Assembly (NCBI RefSeq): GCF_004114935.1
Contig: NZ_CP022221.1
Span: 7,151,001-7,215,000 of the forward strand
DNA from: Bradyrhizobium zhanjiangense
GTDB lineage: Bacteria > Pseudomonadota > Alphaproteobacteria > Rhizobiales > Xanthobacteraceae
Direction of reading: 5' to 3'
DNA: 64,000 nt
The notes under the pieces were generated by a model, which saw only the letters and a list, made by a program, of their open reading frames with translations, had not been told where the DNA came from and searched no databases. Numbering within the stretch: position 1 is the first letter of the stretch; each line of letters begins with the position of its first letter. A program made the position numbers and the translations under genes. Shown here in pieces: positions 55,214-64,000 of this stretch.

Positions 55214-55327
55214 CCAATTTCCCCGCCGCACCCAGCTTAGTTCCGCTCAAGAAAATTCGCCAGGCGCGCGAACCAACGCGGTTCGACGATGACCGAGCAG
55301 TTATCGCGGAAGGCGGCCCCGGCCGCA

Positions 55328-55495
55328 TCAAGCGGTATGACCGGGGTCGATGTGCTTAGGCGTGTTCTTCTCGACTTTCGGCACCATGCGGGCAGGATTG
55401 GGAGCGCCAGGAACGCCGCGCGGGCCGAGCTGCTCGCGCGCAATGTCGTCCTCGGTTTTGTCAGGCGCTACGCCGTCGATCGGGCGCGGACGCAT
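55328..55495 (-). CDS. Small hydrophilic protein, 55 residues
   Basis: Begins MRPRPIDGVAPDKTEDDIAR and ends KNTPKHIDPGHTA. Disordered-looking, charged. I recall similar short conserved proteins in Bradyrhizobium. The ATG at 55495 is preferred over 55516. Confidence 0.5.
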   Translation of the reverse strand: MRPRPIDGVAPDKTEDDIAREQLGPRGVPGAPNPARMVPKVEKNTPKHIDPGHTA

Positions 55496-55872
55496 GGTCT
55501 CCTTCCCCGGGCGCATCGGCGGTCAATCGCCCGACGCACCGAGCGCCGCTCCAAACTTCTATGACCGGATGTGCTTCGAGGAGTTTCGCGGCCCGGCACC
55601 TTGCGTCGTCGGCGCCGCATTCCAGCTCATAACCGCATGGACGACGCCGCATAGATCGACTGCATAGGCCACATAACGCATGGCGGTGCACAAAAGCGCG
55701 ATGTTCAGCACACCCGAACGACTCCGACGCCAGGCGGTTTGTTCCTGCGAATTCGGAATGTCGTCAGTCCGGCCGCTCCTCAAGCGACCGGCCCATGTTG
55801 CCCCTCGGCGCTCTGGATGCGTCCGACCACTTGACGCGAAGCGCGCTCCGCACTGAAATCCGATTTTCAGTG
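55496..55872. other. Intergenic region, nothing recognised
   Basis: No supported gene on either strand. Confidence 0.35.
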
Positions 55873-56085
55873 ATGTTGCGGGGTGGCGTCGTGGAAGAGT
55901 TCTACAGGGGCTTCGCGCAGCGGGCGCGCGATCTTGCGGAGAAGGCGGATCCATTCACCAAGCGGCGGCTGCTCGATTTGGCCAAGCGGTACGATCTCAA
56001 GAGCACCGGCTCGAGCTACGGGCGGGCGCCGGCGCCACGAGCCACGCCGCCAAACGTGCTGTTCTCCGGCTCCGGCGAAGCCTAA
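55873..56085 (+). CDS. Hypothetical helical protein, 70 residues
   Basis: Begins MLRGGVVEEFYRGFAQRARD with FTKRRLLDLAKRYDL, a two-helix pattern seen in short rhizobial proteins. The tail is Pro- and Ala-rich. Function unknown; start uncertain. Confidence 0.45.
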   Translation: MLRGGVVEEFYRGFAQRARDLAEKADPFTKRRLLDLAKRYDLKSTGSSYGRAPAPRATPPNVLFSGSGEA

Positions 56086-56122
56086 TACTGAGCCTACTCT
56101 CGGGCGCGGCGCAGAGCGTCTT

Positions 56123-56704
56123 TCAGTTTCTCCCTCTGCTTGTCCAGCGCCTCTCCTCGGTCTCGGTGCGTTCGTCCAACGCCGCGCGCTCGGCTTCGAT
56201 CGCGGCCGTCCTTTCCTCATGCTCGCCCCTGGCCTTATCGAGGGCCGCCTGCACTTTGGCTGTCGCCTTCTCCCGCCGGTCGCGCTCCTTCGCTCGGGCC
56301 GCCTCCTCCTTGCGGCGCTCGGCGTCGCGCCGCCTCTGCTCCCTCTCGAACTCCAGCGCAGCCTTGCGGGCCTCCTTGTCGCTGATCTTTGGAGCAGCCC
56401 GCTTCTTCGTCTTCGGCCGCCTTCGCTCACCATTGCGTGCGCCCTCGCCGCGGCCGAGATCGGTCGGCAAGCCGAAATGCTCGGCGAAACGGCCATTCGA
56501 TCCCGCAGGGCGCCTGAGCACGACGCCGGGCTTCGCCATCGTCGCGGCCACCACATCGGCGTCGTCGGTCTCCTTCGCGACGCCCTGGTGAAAGAGGTTG
56601 CTGTCGGCGCCCCAGGCCTCCAGCGCCGCCTTCATCGACGGTGCCGCGATCGCAAGATCGTAGAACCCGAGCGAGGTCTGGTAGGTCTTAAGTTTCCTCG
56701 GCAT
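56123..56704 (-). CDS. Coiled-coil protein with conserved N-terminal domain (often called TolA-like)
   Basis: A 193-residue protein. The N-terminal 60 residues (MPRKLKTYQTSLGFYDLAIA, APSMKAALEAWGADSNLFHQ) form a conserved globular unit. From about residue 95 it is an extreme Glu/Arg/Ala coiled coil (KEARKAALEFEREQRRRDAE and similar). The end is altered by an indel near 56150: another frame gives DKQREKLKDALRRARE with a stop at 56096, which looks like the original C-terminus. The change affects only the last 10-20 residues. Function unknown. Confidence 0.7.
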   Translation of the reverse strand: MPRKLKTYQTSLGFYDLAIAAPSMKAALEAWGADSNLFHQGVAKETDDADVVAATMAKPGVVLRRPAGSNGRFAEHFGLPTDLGRGEGARNGERRRPKTKKRAAPKISDKEARKAALEFEREQRRRDAERRKEEAARAKERDRREKATAKVQAALDKARGEHEERTAAIEAERAALDERTETEERRWTSRGRN

Positions 56705-56818
56705 GAGACCCCTTGAAGGCCCTCCAGTCATGCTCTTCGGCCGCACCACCCGTCGGGAACGACCGCGCGCTTGGGCCGTTCGACGGGTGTAACGAATACT
56801 ATCCCATATGAGCCGCCG

Positions 56819-57184
56819 GTGAGCGTACTTCTCGTCGAGGACGACCCTTTGATCCGCGAATTCGTCGTCGAAGCGCTGCGCGAGGCGGGCTATCATGTGA
56901 TCCACGCGAGCACCGGTGAAGAGGCGCTGGCCTGGTGCAAGCGCCACGTCGCGGACGTGCTGGTGACAGACGTCAAGCTGCCCGGGCAAGTCGATGGGTG
57001 GCAGATCGCGGAGCGCTGCCGAGAGCAGGATCCGGACCTGCCGGTCATCTACGCGACGGGCTTCTCGCCCGCCACACCACGCCCCGTCCCCGGCAGCCGC
57101 ATCGTGAAGAAGCCCTTCCATCCAGAGGAGATCGTCCGCACGATCAGGGAGCTCGGCGAGGAAAAAGGGACGCCGTCGGGTTAG
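56819..57184 (+). CDS. Single-domain response regulator
   Basis: A 121-residue receiver: acidic Glu7-Asp8-Asp9, phospho-acceptor Asp51 (VLVTDVKLPG), Thr80 (IYATG) and Lys98 (IVKKPF). No output domain. Start taken as GTG at 56819 at the family's usual N-terminus; a TTG at 56771 is in frame. A nonsense-broken relative is at 33896. Its kinase partner may be the four-GAF kinase 3 kb downstream, but this is inference. Confidence 0.9.
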   Translation: MSVLLVEDDPLIREFVVEALREAGYHVIHASTGEEALAWCKRHVADVLVTDVKLPGQVDGWQIAERCREQDPDLPVIYATGFSPATPRPVPGSRIVKKPFHPEEIVRTIRELGEEKGTPSG

Positions 57185-57279
57185 CTGCTCTACTCGTGGC
57201 CGAGCCTTTCACGCGCTCGCCGTAACCTGCACCCGCCGTCGGATCCGTCGCTTCGGTGCACCACCACTTCCCGCGGAAA

Positions 57280-57507
57280 TCATCCTTTCGGCAGGCCCAA
57301 TTCCTCCACGGCCAGACCGCAGATCTCAGCTGGGTCCTTGAGGCCAGTTTGACCGATCTCGATGATCTTCTTGGCGATCAGTTCGGTGAGAGGGTCGTTC
57401 CGATCCTGTACGCCAATCCTGCGCAGCGCCTGTTCGTAGGCTTTCGAAAGCCGCGAGATCTCTTCAGGCCCAAGAGGCGAGTTTTGAAGTATTCGGTAGA
57501 TGGCCAT
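57280..57507 (-). CDS. Small conserved protein, paralogue of 39789-40010
   Basis: A 75-residue protein, MAIYRILQNSPLGPEEISRL with AYEQALRRIGVQDRNDPLTE and LIAKKIIEIGQTGLKDPAEI. Intact, full length. Function unknown. Confidence 0.65.
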   Translation of the reverse strand: MAIYRILQNSPLGPEEISRLSKAYEQALRRIGVQDRNDPLTELIAKKIIEIGQTGLKDPAEICGLAVEELGLPKG

Positions 57508-57934
57508 TGTTGTCCCCAGCAGGGGCGCAGCGTAGCACCGATCCGCTGAGGGAGCATTGCATCTTAGCAGCCAATTTTAGCTTTCGCAGACTACCCCCTG
57601 CTTGCGTCCTGGGAGCGTGGAGGCTGCGGGCGGCGAAGAAACCCATGGGCGCAGGGGGCGCGAGGCTGGCCGATATACGGTAGGCGCGGCCCGCAGCGCC
57701 TGATGATCCAGGCGGCGGCCGGTGGTCGCGTTTCGAAGGTCCGGATACAAAATGGCCACAGACTGACAGCCTGCGGCCCACCGGCAAAAATATGAGCACG
57801 TGAAATACGCCAGCCCCGGTGCTGCGGGATAGATAGCCCGTCGACGGCGCGTTTTGGATTCCGTGAGTCTACGGACAGGGCGGCCTCAAGAACGAGGTGC
57901 GAGACCGCAATCACATCGGACCGGGTTCCCGCGA
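57508..57934. other. Region without a supported gene
   Basis: GC-rich overlapping frames with no recognisable protein. Nothing assigned. Confidence 0.35.
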
Positions 57935-58180
57935 TCAACCTTGCTTCAGCGCGTCCTTGACCTCGCGCACCGGCCAGCTTTCGCCGGCCGGTATGACGCG
58001 GACCTTCACGCCGCCGCCGACCGGCGCGTGCGAGGCCACGTCATCGTCCGCCGCGGCGACCGTCAGATCAGTCTCGGGCTTCCAGGCGAGCGTGAGATCC
58101 AGATCGCCTGGAAACACCTGCCATTGCGATCCGTCTTCGAGTTCGACGATGTGGCTTTCGGAATGGGACCGGATCTTCAT
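57935..58180 (-). CDS. Hypothetical protein, 81 residues
   Basis: Begins MKIRSHSESHIVELEDGSQW and QVFPGDLDLTLAWKPETDLT; beta-rich. The ATG overlaps the preceding stop by one base (TGATG), so it is translationally coupled to the zinc-ribbon gene at 58180. Function unknown. Confidence 0.6.
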   Translation of the reverse strand: MKIRSHSESHIVELEDGSQWQVFPGDLDLTLAWKPETDLTVAAADDDVASHAPVGGGVKVRVIPAGESWPVREVKDALKQG

Positions 58181-58374
58181 CAGGCCGCATCCAGACTCCG
58201 CGGCGGGTCGTGCTGCACGAATGGGCGCCGCAGCCGGCCCGCCTCGTCACCGTGGCAGCTTGGACACCTGAACCGGACAACCGACTGCGCGGATGACGTC
58301 CGTTGCAGGTTCGCGGCCATGGGCCAGGCGCCACAGCGCGGGCATTTTTCCAAAAGGGTATCGGTTTCGATCAT
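58180..58374 (-). CDS. Small zinc-ribbon protein, 64 residues
   Basis: Paired cysteines EKCPRCGAWPM and FRCPSCHGDEAG, 21 residues apart, suggest one zinc ion. Begins MIETDTLLEK. Coupled to the downstream beta-rich gene by a one-base overlap. Function unknown. Confidence 0.6.
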   Translation of the reverse strand: MIETDTLLEKCPRCGAWPMAANLQRTSSAQSVVRFRCPSCHGDEAGRLRRPFVQHDPPRSLDAA

Positions 58375-58560
58375 CGCGACGGCTCCTTCAAGGCGAGCCC
58401 CTGTGCTTGCGAACGGCCTGGACTTGCGCAGGTTCCCGCTCGGAGGCGGTCTCGAGGCGGTCCTCGTCGATCCGGGCGGATACATGCGTGAACCAACAAT
58501 CGCTCTTGCCGTTGTGCCGCATCGGGACCGCTCTCGACAGTGTGCACCGAGACGATAACC

Positions 58561-58794
58561 ATGAGGACCGACCCGCACCAGCATCTCGATGCAGCCGGCG
58601 CCTGGGACCGGACCTACCTCGAGTCGCTGATACGCGAGGATTACGAGCGATGCCATCCCGACGACACCCTGGACGATCTCAAGCGGCGCGCGTCCTTTTC
58701 GAAGGAGGACAGAGGCCTGCTGCGGGATTGGCTGGCGGTAGCGGCGGCTCGCGCCGCGGCCGCATGCACGGCCAAGGCATCGCCGCCACGCTGA
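58561..58794 (+). CDS. Conserved hypothetical protein, 77 residues
   Basis: Begins MRTDPHQHLDAAGAWDRTYL with ESLIREDYERCHPDDTLDDL and FSKEDRGLLRDWL. Helical, acidic. I recall close relatives in Bradyrhizobium without function. The ATG at 58561 is preferred over 58540. Confidence 0.6.
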   Translation: MRTDPHQHLDAAGAWDRTYLESLIREDYERCHPDDTLDDLKRRASFSKEDRGLLRDWLAVAAARAAAACTAKASPPR

Positions 58795-58842
58795 CGATCC
58801 GATGATCCGCGCCGTAGGAATGCAGCCTGCCAACGATCCGGT

Positions 58843-59153
58843 TCAACCGGGGCCGGACCCGCTATCGACTAGCTGCGAGACGGCGGCTGCCAATTGCGAC
58901 GGCGCAAAGGTCTTCTCGATCAGGAGGCTGCCGTCGACACCTGCGATTTCCAGTCCGGAGCACTGGCGCTCGTCATGTAGACCACCGGAAAGTCGGGCGT
59001 GATCTCCCTGATCTACCGCTCCAGCTCCCATCCGCTGATGCCATAACCCAGCCAGGCCTGGAAACCGCCGTCCGACAAGGCGTCTTCGATGAAGCTGCAG
59101 ATCAGAGCTTCATCCTCCACCATCAGGACACGAACAACATCACTCAATTTCAA
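58843..59153 (-). pseudogene. Response-regulator relic lacking its phosphorylation site
   Basis: The frame from 59153 reads VLMVEDEALICSFIEDALSD, then jumps to GISGWELER and a TAG; the strand with the phospho-acceptor Asp is gone. Past the TAG it continues ITPDFPVVYMTSASAPDW, and after another shift GSLLIEKTFAPSQLAAAVSQ with the conserved Lys, ending at 58843. A deletion, a nonsense codon and a frameshift are all present. Confidence 0.65.
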
Positions 59154-59221
59154 GCCTCTCGGCGATCGACGCGGGCGTCTCGCGTGAGGACGGGTGCGTT
59201 GGCCCCGAGCGTCGTGCCGCC

Positions 59222-59584
59222 TCAAGCCACCGGCACACCGTAGTAGGCGTTTACCGAGCGTGTTGTCGCCGGGTCGCTCCAATTCCAACTGCTCTCGTCG
59301 GCGTATTTGGGAGCGCCGCGGAGCTGGTCCTGGGTGATTCCAGTGACGTATCCGCCGAGGTTGGTGTCGTATTTCAGCGCTTGCCAGGGCAGCGGATAGT
59401 GATCGTCGCCGATGCCGAGCAGGCCGCCGAAGCTGAGCACTGCGTATGACACCTTGCCGCTGATCTTATCGATCATGACGCGCTCGATGTAGCCGACCTT
59501 TTCGCCATCGGCCCCGTACACGTTCGTGCCCTCGACCTTGTCGCTTCCGATGAGACTGAAGGTCTCGCGATCTTCCATGGCCAT
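59222..59584 (-). CDS. PRC-barrel domain protein
   Basis: A 120-residue protein: FSLIGSDKVEGTNVYGADGE, KVGYIERVMIDKISGKVSYA and VLSFGGLLGIGDDHYPLPWQ are the PRC-barrel core. The domain is found in photosynthetic reaction centre H subunits and in RNA-processing proteins; stand-alone forms in rhizobia are of unknown role and often stress-induced. GGGAGG precedes the ATG at 59584. No signal peptide. Confidence 0.88.
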   Translation of the reverse strand: MAMEDRETFSLIGSDKVEGTNVYGADGEKVGYIERVMIDKISGKVSYAVLSFGGLLGIGDDHYPLPWQALKYDTNLGGYVTGITQDQLRGAPKYADESSWNWSDPATTRSVNAYYGVPVA

Positions 59585-59712
59585 GTTGACCTCCCGGATG
59601 TTGTGTTCTGGAGTCAACCTGACGACTACGGCTCCGTTCCCCGGACGCCTCGGCGTCGTTCTCGCCGTCGTCCGTGATCGGCCGGGCCGCATGAGACGAC
59701 CCGACGACTGCC

Positions 59713-60400
59713 CTACAAAGCGCCCAGGCTTGAGGTCCTGCGCGGTGCGGATTGCGGACGGGCCCGGCCCTCGTCGCGGAGCCTCGCCAAAACGCTGCAG
59801 CGGGCGGCAAGCACCCGCTCGGTGCTGCCTGGCGGCTCGTTGTTAAGCCTTCGACTTCGTTGGGTGGCGACGGTGCGTCTCGCCACGAATCCCAGCGTCG
59901 AGCGCTGAACGATGATGCTGAAGAAGACGACGGCGTAGGTCGCAGCGAGGATCAGGGACTTCGCCGGGTTGGCCGGCAAAGACAGCGCGAGCGTCACCGA
60001 GATGCCGCCACGCGCGCCCGCCCAGGAAACGGCGCGTTGGTCCAGGATAGCAGCGCGTCCAGCAACGGGATCGGCTGCACGCTGACCGAGACGAACCTCG
60101 CGAAGGGGACGATCGGCACCGCCGCCGGCAAGCAGGAGCGTTCGCGGATCGAAACGCAAGATCCGCGTTTCGAGACCGATCAGTAGGAACAGGACCGAAT
60201 TGAGGAATCTCGTCGATCACCGTCCAAAGGACGAACACGTGGGTCCGCTCGCTCATGGCAAGTGGAGGTGAGGGGCCGAGGTGTAGGTGCCGGTCACCAG
60301 CGCTACGGAGATCAGCAACTCGACGAAGTGGCGTATTCTTTGCTGCACTGCGATGAGGGCTTCCGGCACGTTGGCCTGAACGGTTAGGATACCTTCGACT
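59713..60400 (-). pseudogene. Sodium/proton antiporter (CPA1-type) relic
   Basis: Fragments in different frames: VQANVPEALIAVQQRIRHFV and ELLISVALVTGTYT, then SERTHVFVLWTVIDEI, RFDPRTLLLAGG, and AVSWAGARGGISVTLALSLP with TYAVVFFSIIVQRSTLG. The WAGxRGGISxxLALSLP motif is the signature late helix of the NhaP group. The region between the first two segments has lost at least one helix, and at least two frameshifts are present. Confidence 0.7.
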
Positions 60401-60417
60401 GGGCACCGAGGAAAACA

Positions 60418-63400
60418 ATGAAGCGGGGCTTAAGCACATGCTGCAAACCAGGTAAATCGCCGCGCAACAAGGCGCCGACTTCCAAAGCGATGCCCGTTGC
60501 TCGTGCGGCAATGACCTCCCAGGAAAGACGCTTAAGGCTCGAGCGCGACGAGGCGCTCGAGCGGGAGAAAGCCACAGCCGAAGTGCTGCGGGTCATCAAT
60601 TCATCGGCCGGCGATTTGGAGCCGGTATTCAACGCAATGGTCGAAAATGCGCTCCGGCTTTGTCACGCCGAGTTCGGAAATCTATTTCTTTACGATGGCG
60701 AGAATTTTGCCACGGCTGCGCTGCACGGCGCGCCACCGGCCTATGCTGAGGCGCGACGTCGTGGCGGCGTGGTCCGTCACCCCCATCCGGATGTTCCCTT
60801 AAACCGCGTCATTCGCACGAAAGAGGTTCTTCACATTGCGGACGTCAGAAACGAGCAAAGCTACATCGATCGCGACCCAAGATTCTCCGAGCTTGTCGAC
60901 ATCGCTGGAGCGCGTACCCTTCTCCTTGTACCAATGCTCAAGGATGACACACTGGTCGGTGCCTTCGCGATCTATCGCCGTGAGGTCCGGCCTTTTGCAA
61001 GCAAGCAGATCGAATTGGTCCGGAATTTCTCGGCCCAAGCTGTCATTGCGATCGAGAACGCAAGGCTACTGAAGGAATTACGCCAGCGCACGAATGACCT
61101 TAGCGAAGCGCTGCAATATCAGACAGGCAGCGCCAACATACTCCGTGTCATCGCCTCCTCCCCCACTGATGTCGGGCCAGTTCTCAGCGCGATCGTTGAG
61201 AGTGCCTGCGAGCTCTGTGAAGCCTATGATGCCGTGCTCGTCTTGAAGGACGGCGGCGAACTGCGGCTGGGCGCCCATCACGGCCCGATTTCGATGAGTC
61301 ACCTGCGCTGGTCCAACGACCGATCCTCGATCTCGGGTCGCGCTATGGCCGATCGGCGTCCAGTACATGTGCAGGACGTTCTTTCTGACGAAGGAGCCGA
61401 CTTCGCGAATGCGCGCGAAATGTCGCGTGCTGATGGCTGCCACACACTCCTTGGCGCGCCCCTCCTGCGCGATGGCGAAGCCATTGGTGCGATCGTGCTT
61501 CGTCGGGTGGAGGTCCATCCGTTCAGCGAGAAGCAGGTTTCCTTGCTGCAAACCTTCGCCGATCAGGCGGTGATCGCCATCGGCAACGTCCGCCTGTTCG
61601 AGGAAGTGCAGGCGCGGACGCACGAGTTGACCGAGTCGCTGGAGCAGCAGACCGCGACATCGGAGGTGCTAAGCGTCATCAGCCGATCGGCCGGTGATCT
61701 CGCGCCCGTCTTTGACGCGATGCTCAGCAAGGCGATGCAGCTCTGCGGCGCCCATTTCGGCGTGCTCAACACCTACGATGGCGGGCAATTCCACACCGAG
61801 GCCAGTTACGGCTTGCCCGCCGCATACGATGAGTTCCGGCGCAAGCAACCCCTCAACTACGGTCCGGCCACTGCGCCCGCGCGCCTGTTGAAGGGTGAAG
61901 CGTTCGTCGAAATCGCCGACCTGCTCGAGTCGGACGCTTATCGAAGCGGCGAGTCCAACCGTCGGGCGCTGGTCGACCTCGGCGGCGCACGCTGCTTACT
62001 AGCGGTGCCGCTAGTTAAGGACGAGCGAGTGGTCGGCAACATTATGATCTTTCGGCAGGAGAACCGGCCTTTCTCCAAAAAGCAAATCGCGCTGCTGCAG
62101 CAATTTGCTGCGCAGGCTGTCATCGCCATCGAGAACACTCGATTGCTCAGGGAATTGCGCGAGCGCACCGAGGATCTGAGTGAGTCCCTGCAACAGCAGA
62201 CGGCGACCGCCGATGTGCTCAAGGTGATCAGTCGCTCGGCCTTCGACTTGCAGGCCGTGCTCAATACCTTGGTTGAATCAGCGGCACGACTATGCGAAGC
62301 CGATATGGGGGCCATCACTCGCAAGATCGGCAATGTTTACTTCCGGGCCGGTTCGTACGGCTTTCCAAGGGAATTCGCTGAATATGTAAGAGATCTCCCG
62401 GTGCAGCCCGACAAGCGCACCATCACGGGCCGGACTCTGCTCGGCGACAAGGTGGTCCATGTTACCGATGTGCTGGAAGATCCCGACTACTTCTTTGAAG
62501 GCCAGGAATTGAGCGGCAACCCGCGCAGCTTTCTCGGCGTGCCCTTGCTGCGTGAAGGCACTCCGGTCGGCGCGATTGTCCTCGCACGTCGCGAAGTCCG
62601 GCCGTTCAGCGAAAAGCACATCGAACTGGTTGCGAGCTTCGCCGACCAGGCCGTCATCGCGATCGAGAACGTACGCCTCTTTGACGAAGTGCAGTCCCGC
62701 ACCCAAGAACTTGCCGCCTCACTCGAGGACCTCCGCACCGCGCAGGACCGGCTGATCCAGACCGAAAAGCTCGCCTCCCTCGGCCAGCTCACCGCCGGCA
62801 TCGCACACGAGATCAAGAACCCCCTCAACTTCGTCAACAACTTCGCCGCACTGTCGTCCGAGCTAACAGACGAGCTCAAGGATATTCTGAAGTCCGCCAG
62901 TCTCACTGATAATATCCGCGGCGAAGTCGATGAGTTGACACGCCTCTTGAAAGACAATCTGCAAAAGGTCGTCCAGCACGGCAAACGCGCCGATTCCATC
63001 GTCAAGAACATGCTGCTGCATTCGCGCGAAGGCAGCGGTGAGCACCGGCCGACCGACGTGAACACCCTGGTTGAAGAGAGCCTCAACCTCGCCTATCACG
63101 GCTGCCGCGCCGAGAAGCCGCAATTCAATGTTACGCTCAAACGCGAGCTCGATCCCGAGGCCGGCATCGTCGAGGCATTCCCACAAGAGATCACGCGCGT
63201 CCTCCTAAATTTGATCGCCAACGGATTTTACGCGTTGAGCAGGCGAAAGGTAGAGACAGGAGACCAGGCCTTTGAGCCGGTTCTCACTGCTACCACTAGA
63301 AATCTCGGGAAGACGGTCGAAATCCGAATCTGGGACAACGGTACCGGCATCCCACCCGAGGTCCGAGAAAAGATCTTCAATCCTTTCTTCACCACTAAAC

Positions 63401-63555
63401 CGACCGGGGAAGGAACAGGACTCGGCCTCTCGATGGCTCATGACATCATTGTAAAGCAGCACGGCGGCAGGATTGACGTTCAGACCAAGCTGGGCGAATT
63501 CACCGAGTTCATCATTACCCTACCGCGCGACAATGCTAGGCAGAGGTCGGAATGA
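60418..63555 (+). CDS. Four-GAF sensor histidine kinase, 1045 residues
   Basis: A soluble kinase with four GAF domains at about 60-215, 235-390, 410-580 and 600-760. Each ends in a similar segment ([64 protein letters not shown]) followed by a coiled linker. The kinase core has [16 protein letters not shown] (His797), N-box [19 protein letters not shown] and [16 protein letters not shown] domains bind small ligands or act as dimer switches; no cysteine or other chromophore-binding residue stands out. The ATG at 60418 has GAGGAAAACA before it. No receiver is fused. Confidence 0.93.
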   Translation: MKRGLSTCCKPGKSPRNKAPTSKAMPVARAAMTSQERRLRLERDEALEREKATAEVLRVINSSAGDLEPVFNAMVENALRLCHAEFGNLFLYDGENFATAALHGAPPAYAEARRRGGVVRHPHPDVPLNRVIRTKEVLHIADVRNEQSYIDRDPRFSELVDIAGARTLLLVPMLKDDTLVGAFAIYRREVRPFASKQIELVRNFSAQAVIAIENARLLKELRQRTNDLSEALQYQTGSANILRVIASSPTDVGPVLSAIVESACELCEAYDAVLVLKDGGELRLGAHHGPISMSHLRWSNDRSSISGRAMADRRPVHVQDVLSDEGADFANAREMSRADGCHTLLGAPLLRDGEAIGAIVLRRVEVHPFSEKQVSLLQTFADQAVIAIGNVRLFEEVQARTHELTESLEQQTATSEVLSVISRSAGDLAPVFDAMLSKAMQLCGAHFGVLNTYDGGQFHTEASYGLPAAYDEFRRKQPLNYGPATAPARLLKGEAFVEIADLLESDAYRSGESNRRALVDLGGARCLLAVPLVKDERVVGNIMIFRQENRPFSKKQIALLQQFAAQAVIAIENTRLLRELRERTEDLSESLQQQTATADVLKVISRSAFDLQAVLNTLVESAARLCEADMGAITRKIGNVYFRAGSYGFPREFAEYVRDLPVQPDKRTITGRTLLGDKVVHVTDVLEDPDYFFEGQELSGNPRSFLGVPLLREGTPVGAIVLARREVRPFSEKHIELVASFADQAVIAIENVRLFDEVQSRTQELAASLEDLRTAQDRLIQTEKLASLGQLTAGIAHEIKNPLNFVNNFAALSSELTDELKDILKSASLTDNIRGEVDELTRLLKDNLQKVVQHGKRADSIVKNMLLHSREGSGEHRPTDVNTLVEESLNLAYHGCRAEKPQFNVTLKRELDPEAGIVEAFPQEITRVLLNLIANGFYALSRRKVETGDQAFEPVLTATTRNLGKTVEIRIWDNGTGIPPEVREKIFNPFFTTKPTGEGTGLGLSMAHDIIVKQHGGRIDVQTKLGEFTEFIITLPRDNARQRSE

Positions 63556-63819
63556 GCGCTTGTGGCCCTAAGGCGTAGTCCCGGGAAGCAGCCATGTTGT
63601 CGGCTCATCAATTTGGATCGGAAGCAGGCAGCGCGGTGCTCAAGCTGCGCTGGTGACCCAAAGCCGGCCTTCGAAAGGCTCCGGCTGGTGGGCCGCGGAC
63701 TCTTAGCGAACATGGGCAGCCTCAGGCCATCGCCATACGGTCGATGAGTTTGTTCCAATCAATTGCACTGCTTGGCCGTTAGCCGTAGGCTACGCAGCGG
63801 GCTAAACCGGCGGAAAGCC

Positions 63820-64000
63820 ATGGTTGTCGAGACGCGCTATGTGACCAGCGGCGAGGTCTTCGTCGCCTACCAAATATCCGGACAGGACGGTCCGGATTTG
63901 CTCATGACGCCGGGCTTTGTATCGCATCTCGAGCAGGCGTGGGAGAATCCCACTGTCGCGCGCTTCCTTAACGAGGTCGGCTCGTTCTCCCGACTGATCC
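63820..64000 (+). CDS. Alpha/beta-hydrolase-type N-terminus, runs off the window
   Basis: Partial, 60 codons. Begins MVVETRYVTSGEVFVAYQIS and DLLMTPGFVSHLEQAWENPT, the first strands of an alpha/beta hydrolase of the type often fused to an adenylate cyclase domain in rhizobia. GGAAAG precedes the ATG. The rest lies beyond 64000, so fusion cannot be checked. Confidence 0.6.
   Translation, partial: MVVETRYVTSGEVFVAYQISGQDGPDLLMTPGFVSHLEQAWENPTVARFLNEVGSFSRLI

Overview
The window looks like an accessory stretch of a Bradyrhizobium-type alphaproteobacterial genome (Nitrobacteraceae). The evidence is high-GC codon use, many short conserved proteins of the kind I associate with Bradyrhizobium, a Ku protein next to SRAP, DinB and DNA-ligase relics, a GH17 membrane glucanase, and an abundance of GAF, PAS and MHYT histidine kinases. 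This assignment is inference; no rRNA, complete tRNA or CRISPR array was seen.

Layout. 0-11 kb: glutathione reductase, a small membrane protein, a Crp/Fnr regulator, a YiiX-like papain-fold enzyme, a LysR regulator, a cupin, a NYN-domain protein, and relics of DUF4336, PilZ and IS256 genes. 11-22 kb is a signalling block: an 1838-residue protein joining a kinase-like domain, an AAA/NACHT-type ATPase, GAF, PAS and a histidine kinase; a LysR regulator; two response regulators; and a divergent histidine kinase. 22-31 kb: a broken dps, an msrB-msrA-secreted beta-propeller operon, two paralogous zinc-ribbon genes inside a direct repeat, a membrane-anchored methyltransferase, and an MHYT-domain histidine kinase. 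31-34 kb: an IS50/IS4-type insertion sequence with perfect 9-bp target duplications. 34-43 kb: a glycine-rich secreted protein and many small or broken genes. 43-48 kb: three intact envelope-associated genes (acyltransferase, serine hydrolase, GH17 glucanase). 48-54 kb: a rearranged DNA-repair neighbourhood with Ku, two Zn-protein/SRAP cassettes, two halves of dinB and a metallophosphoesterase. 54-64 kb: many short conserved proteins, a single-domain response regulator, a PRC-barrel protein, an antiporter relic, a four-GAF histidine kinase, and the start of an alpha/beta hydrolase.

How it fits together. Three themes stand out. First, sensory signalling is dense: four large histidine kinases or kinase fusions, three intact receiver proteins and two broken ones. 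Second, oxidative and DNA-damage functions recur (gor, msrA/msrB, dps, Ku, SRAP, dinB, ligase), but several copies are inactivated. Third, the region is duplicating and decaying. At least seven pairs of diverged repeats are visible, and more than a dozen genes carry frameshifts, nonsense codons or deletions. Very long reading frames (5.5 kb and 3.1 kb) remain intact, which argues against uniform sequencing error, although raw-read checks would be decisive.
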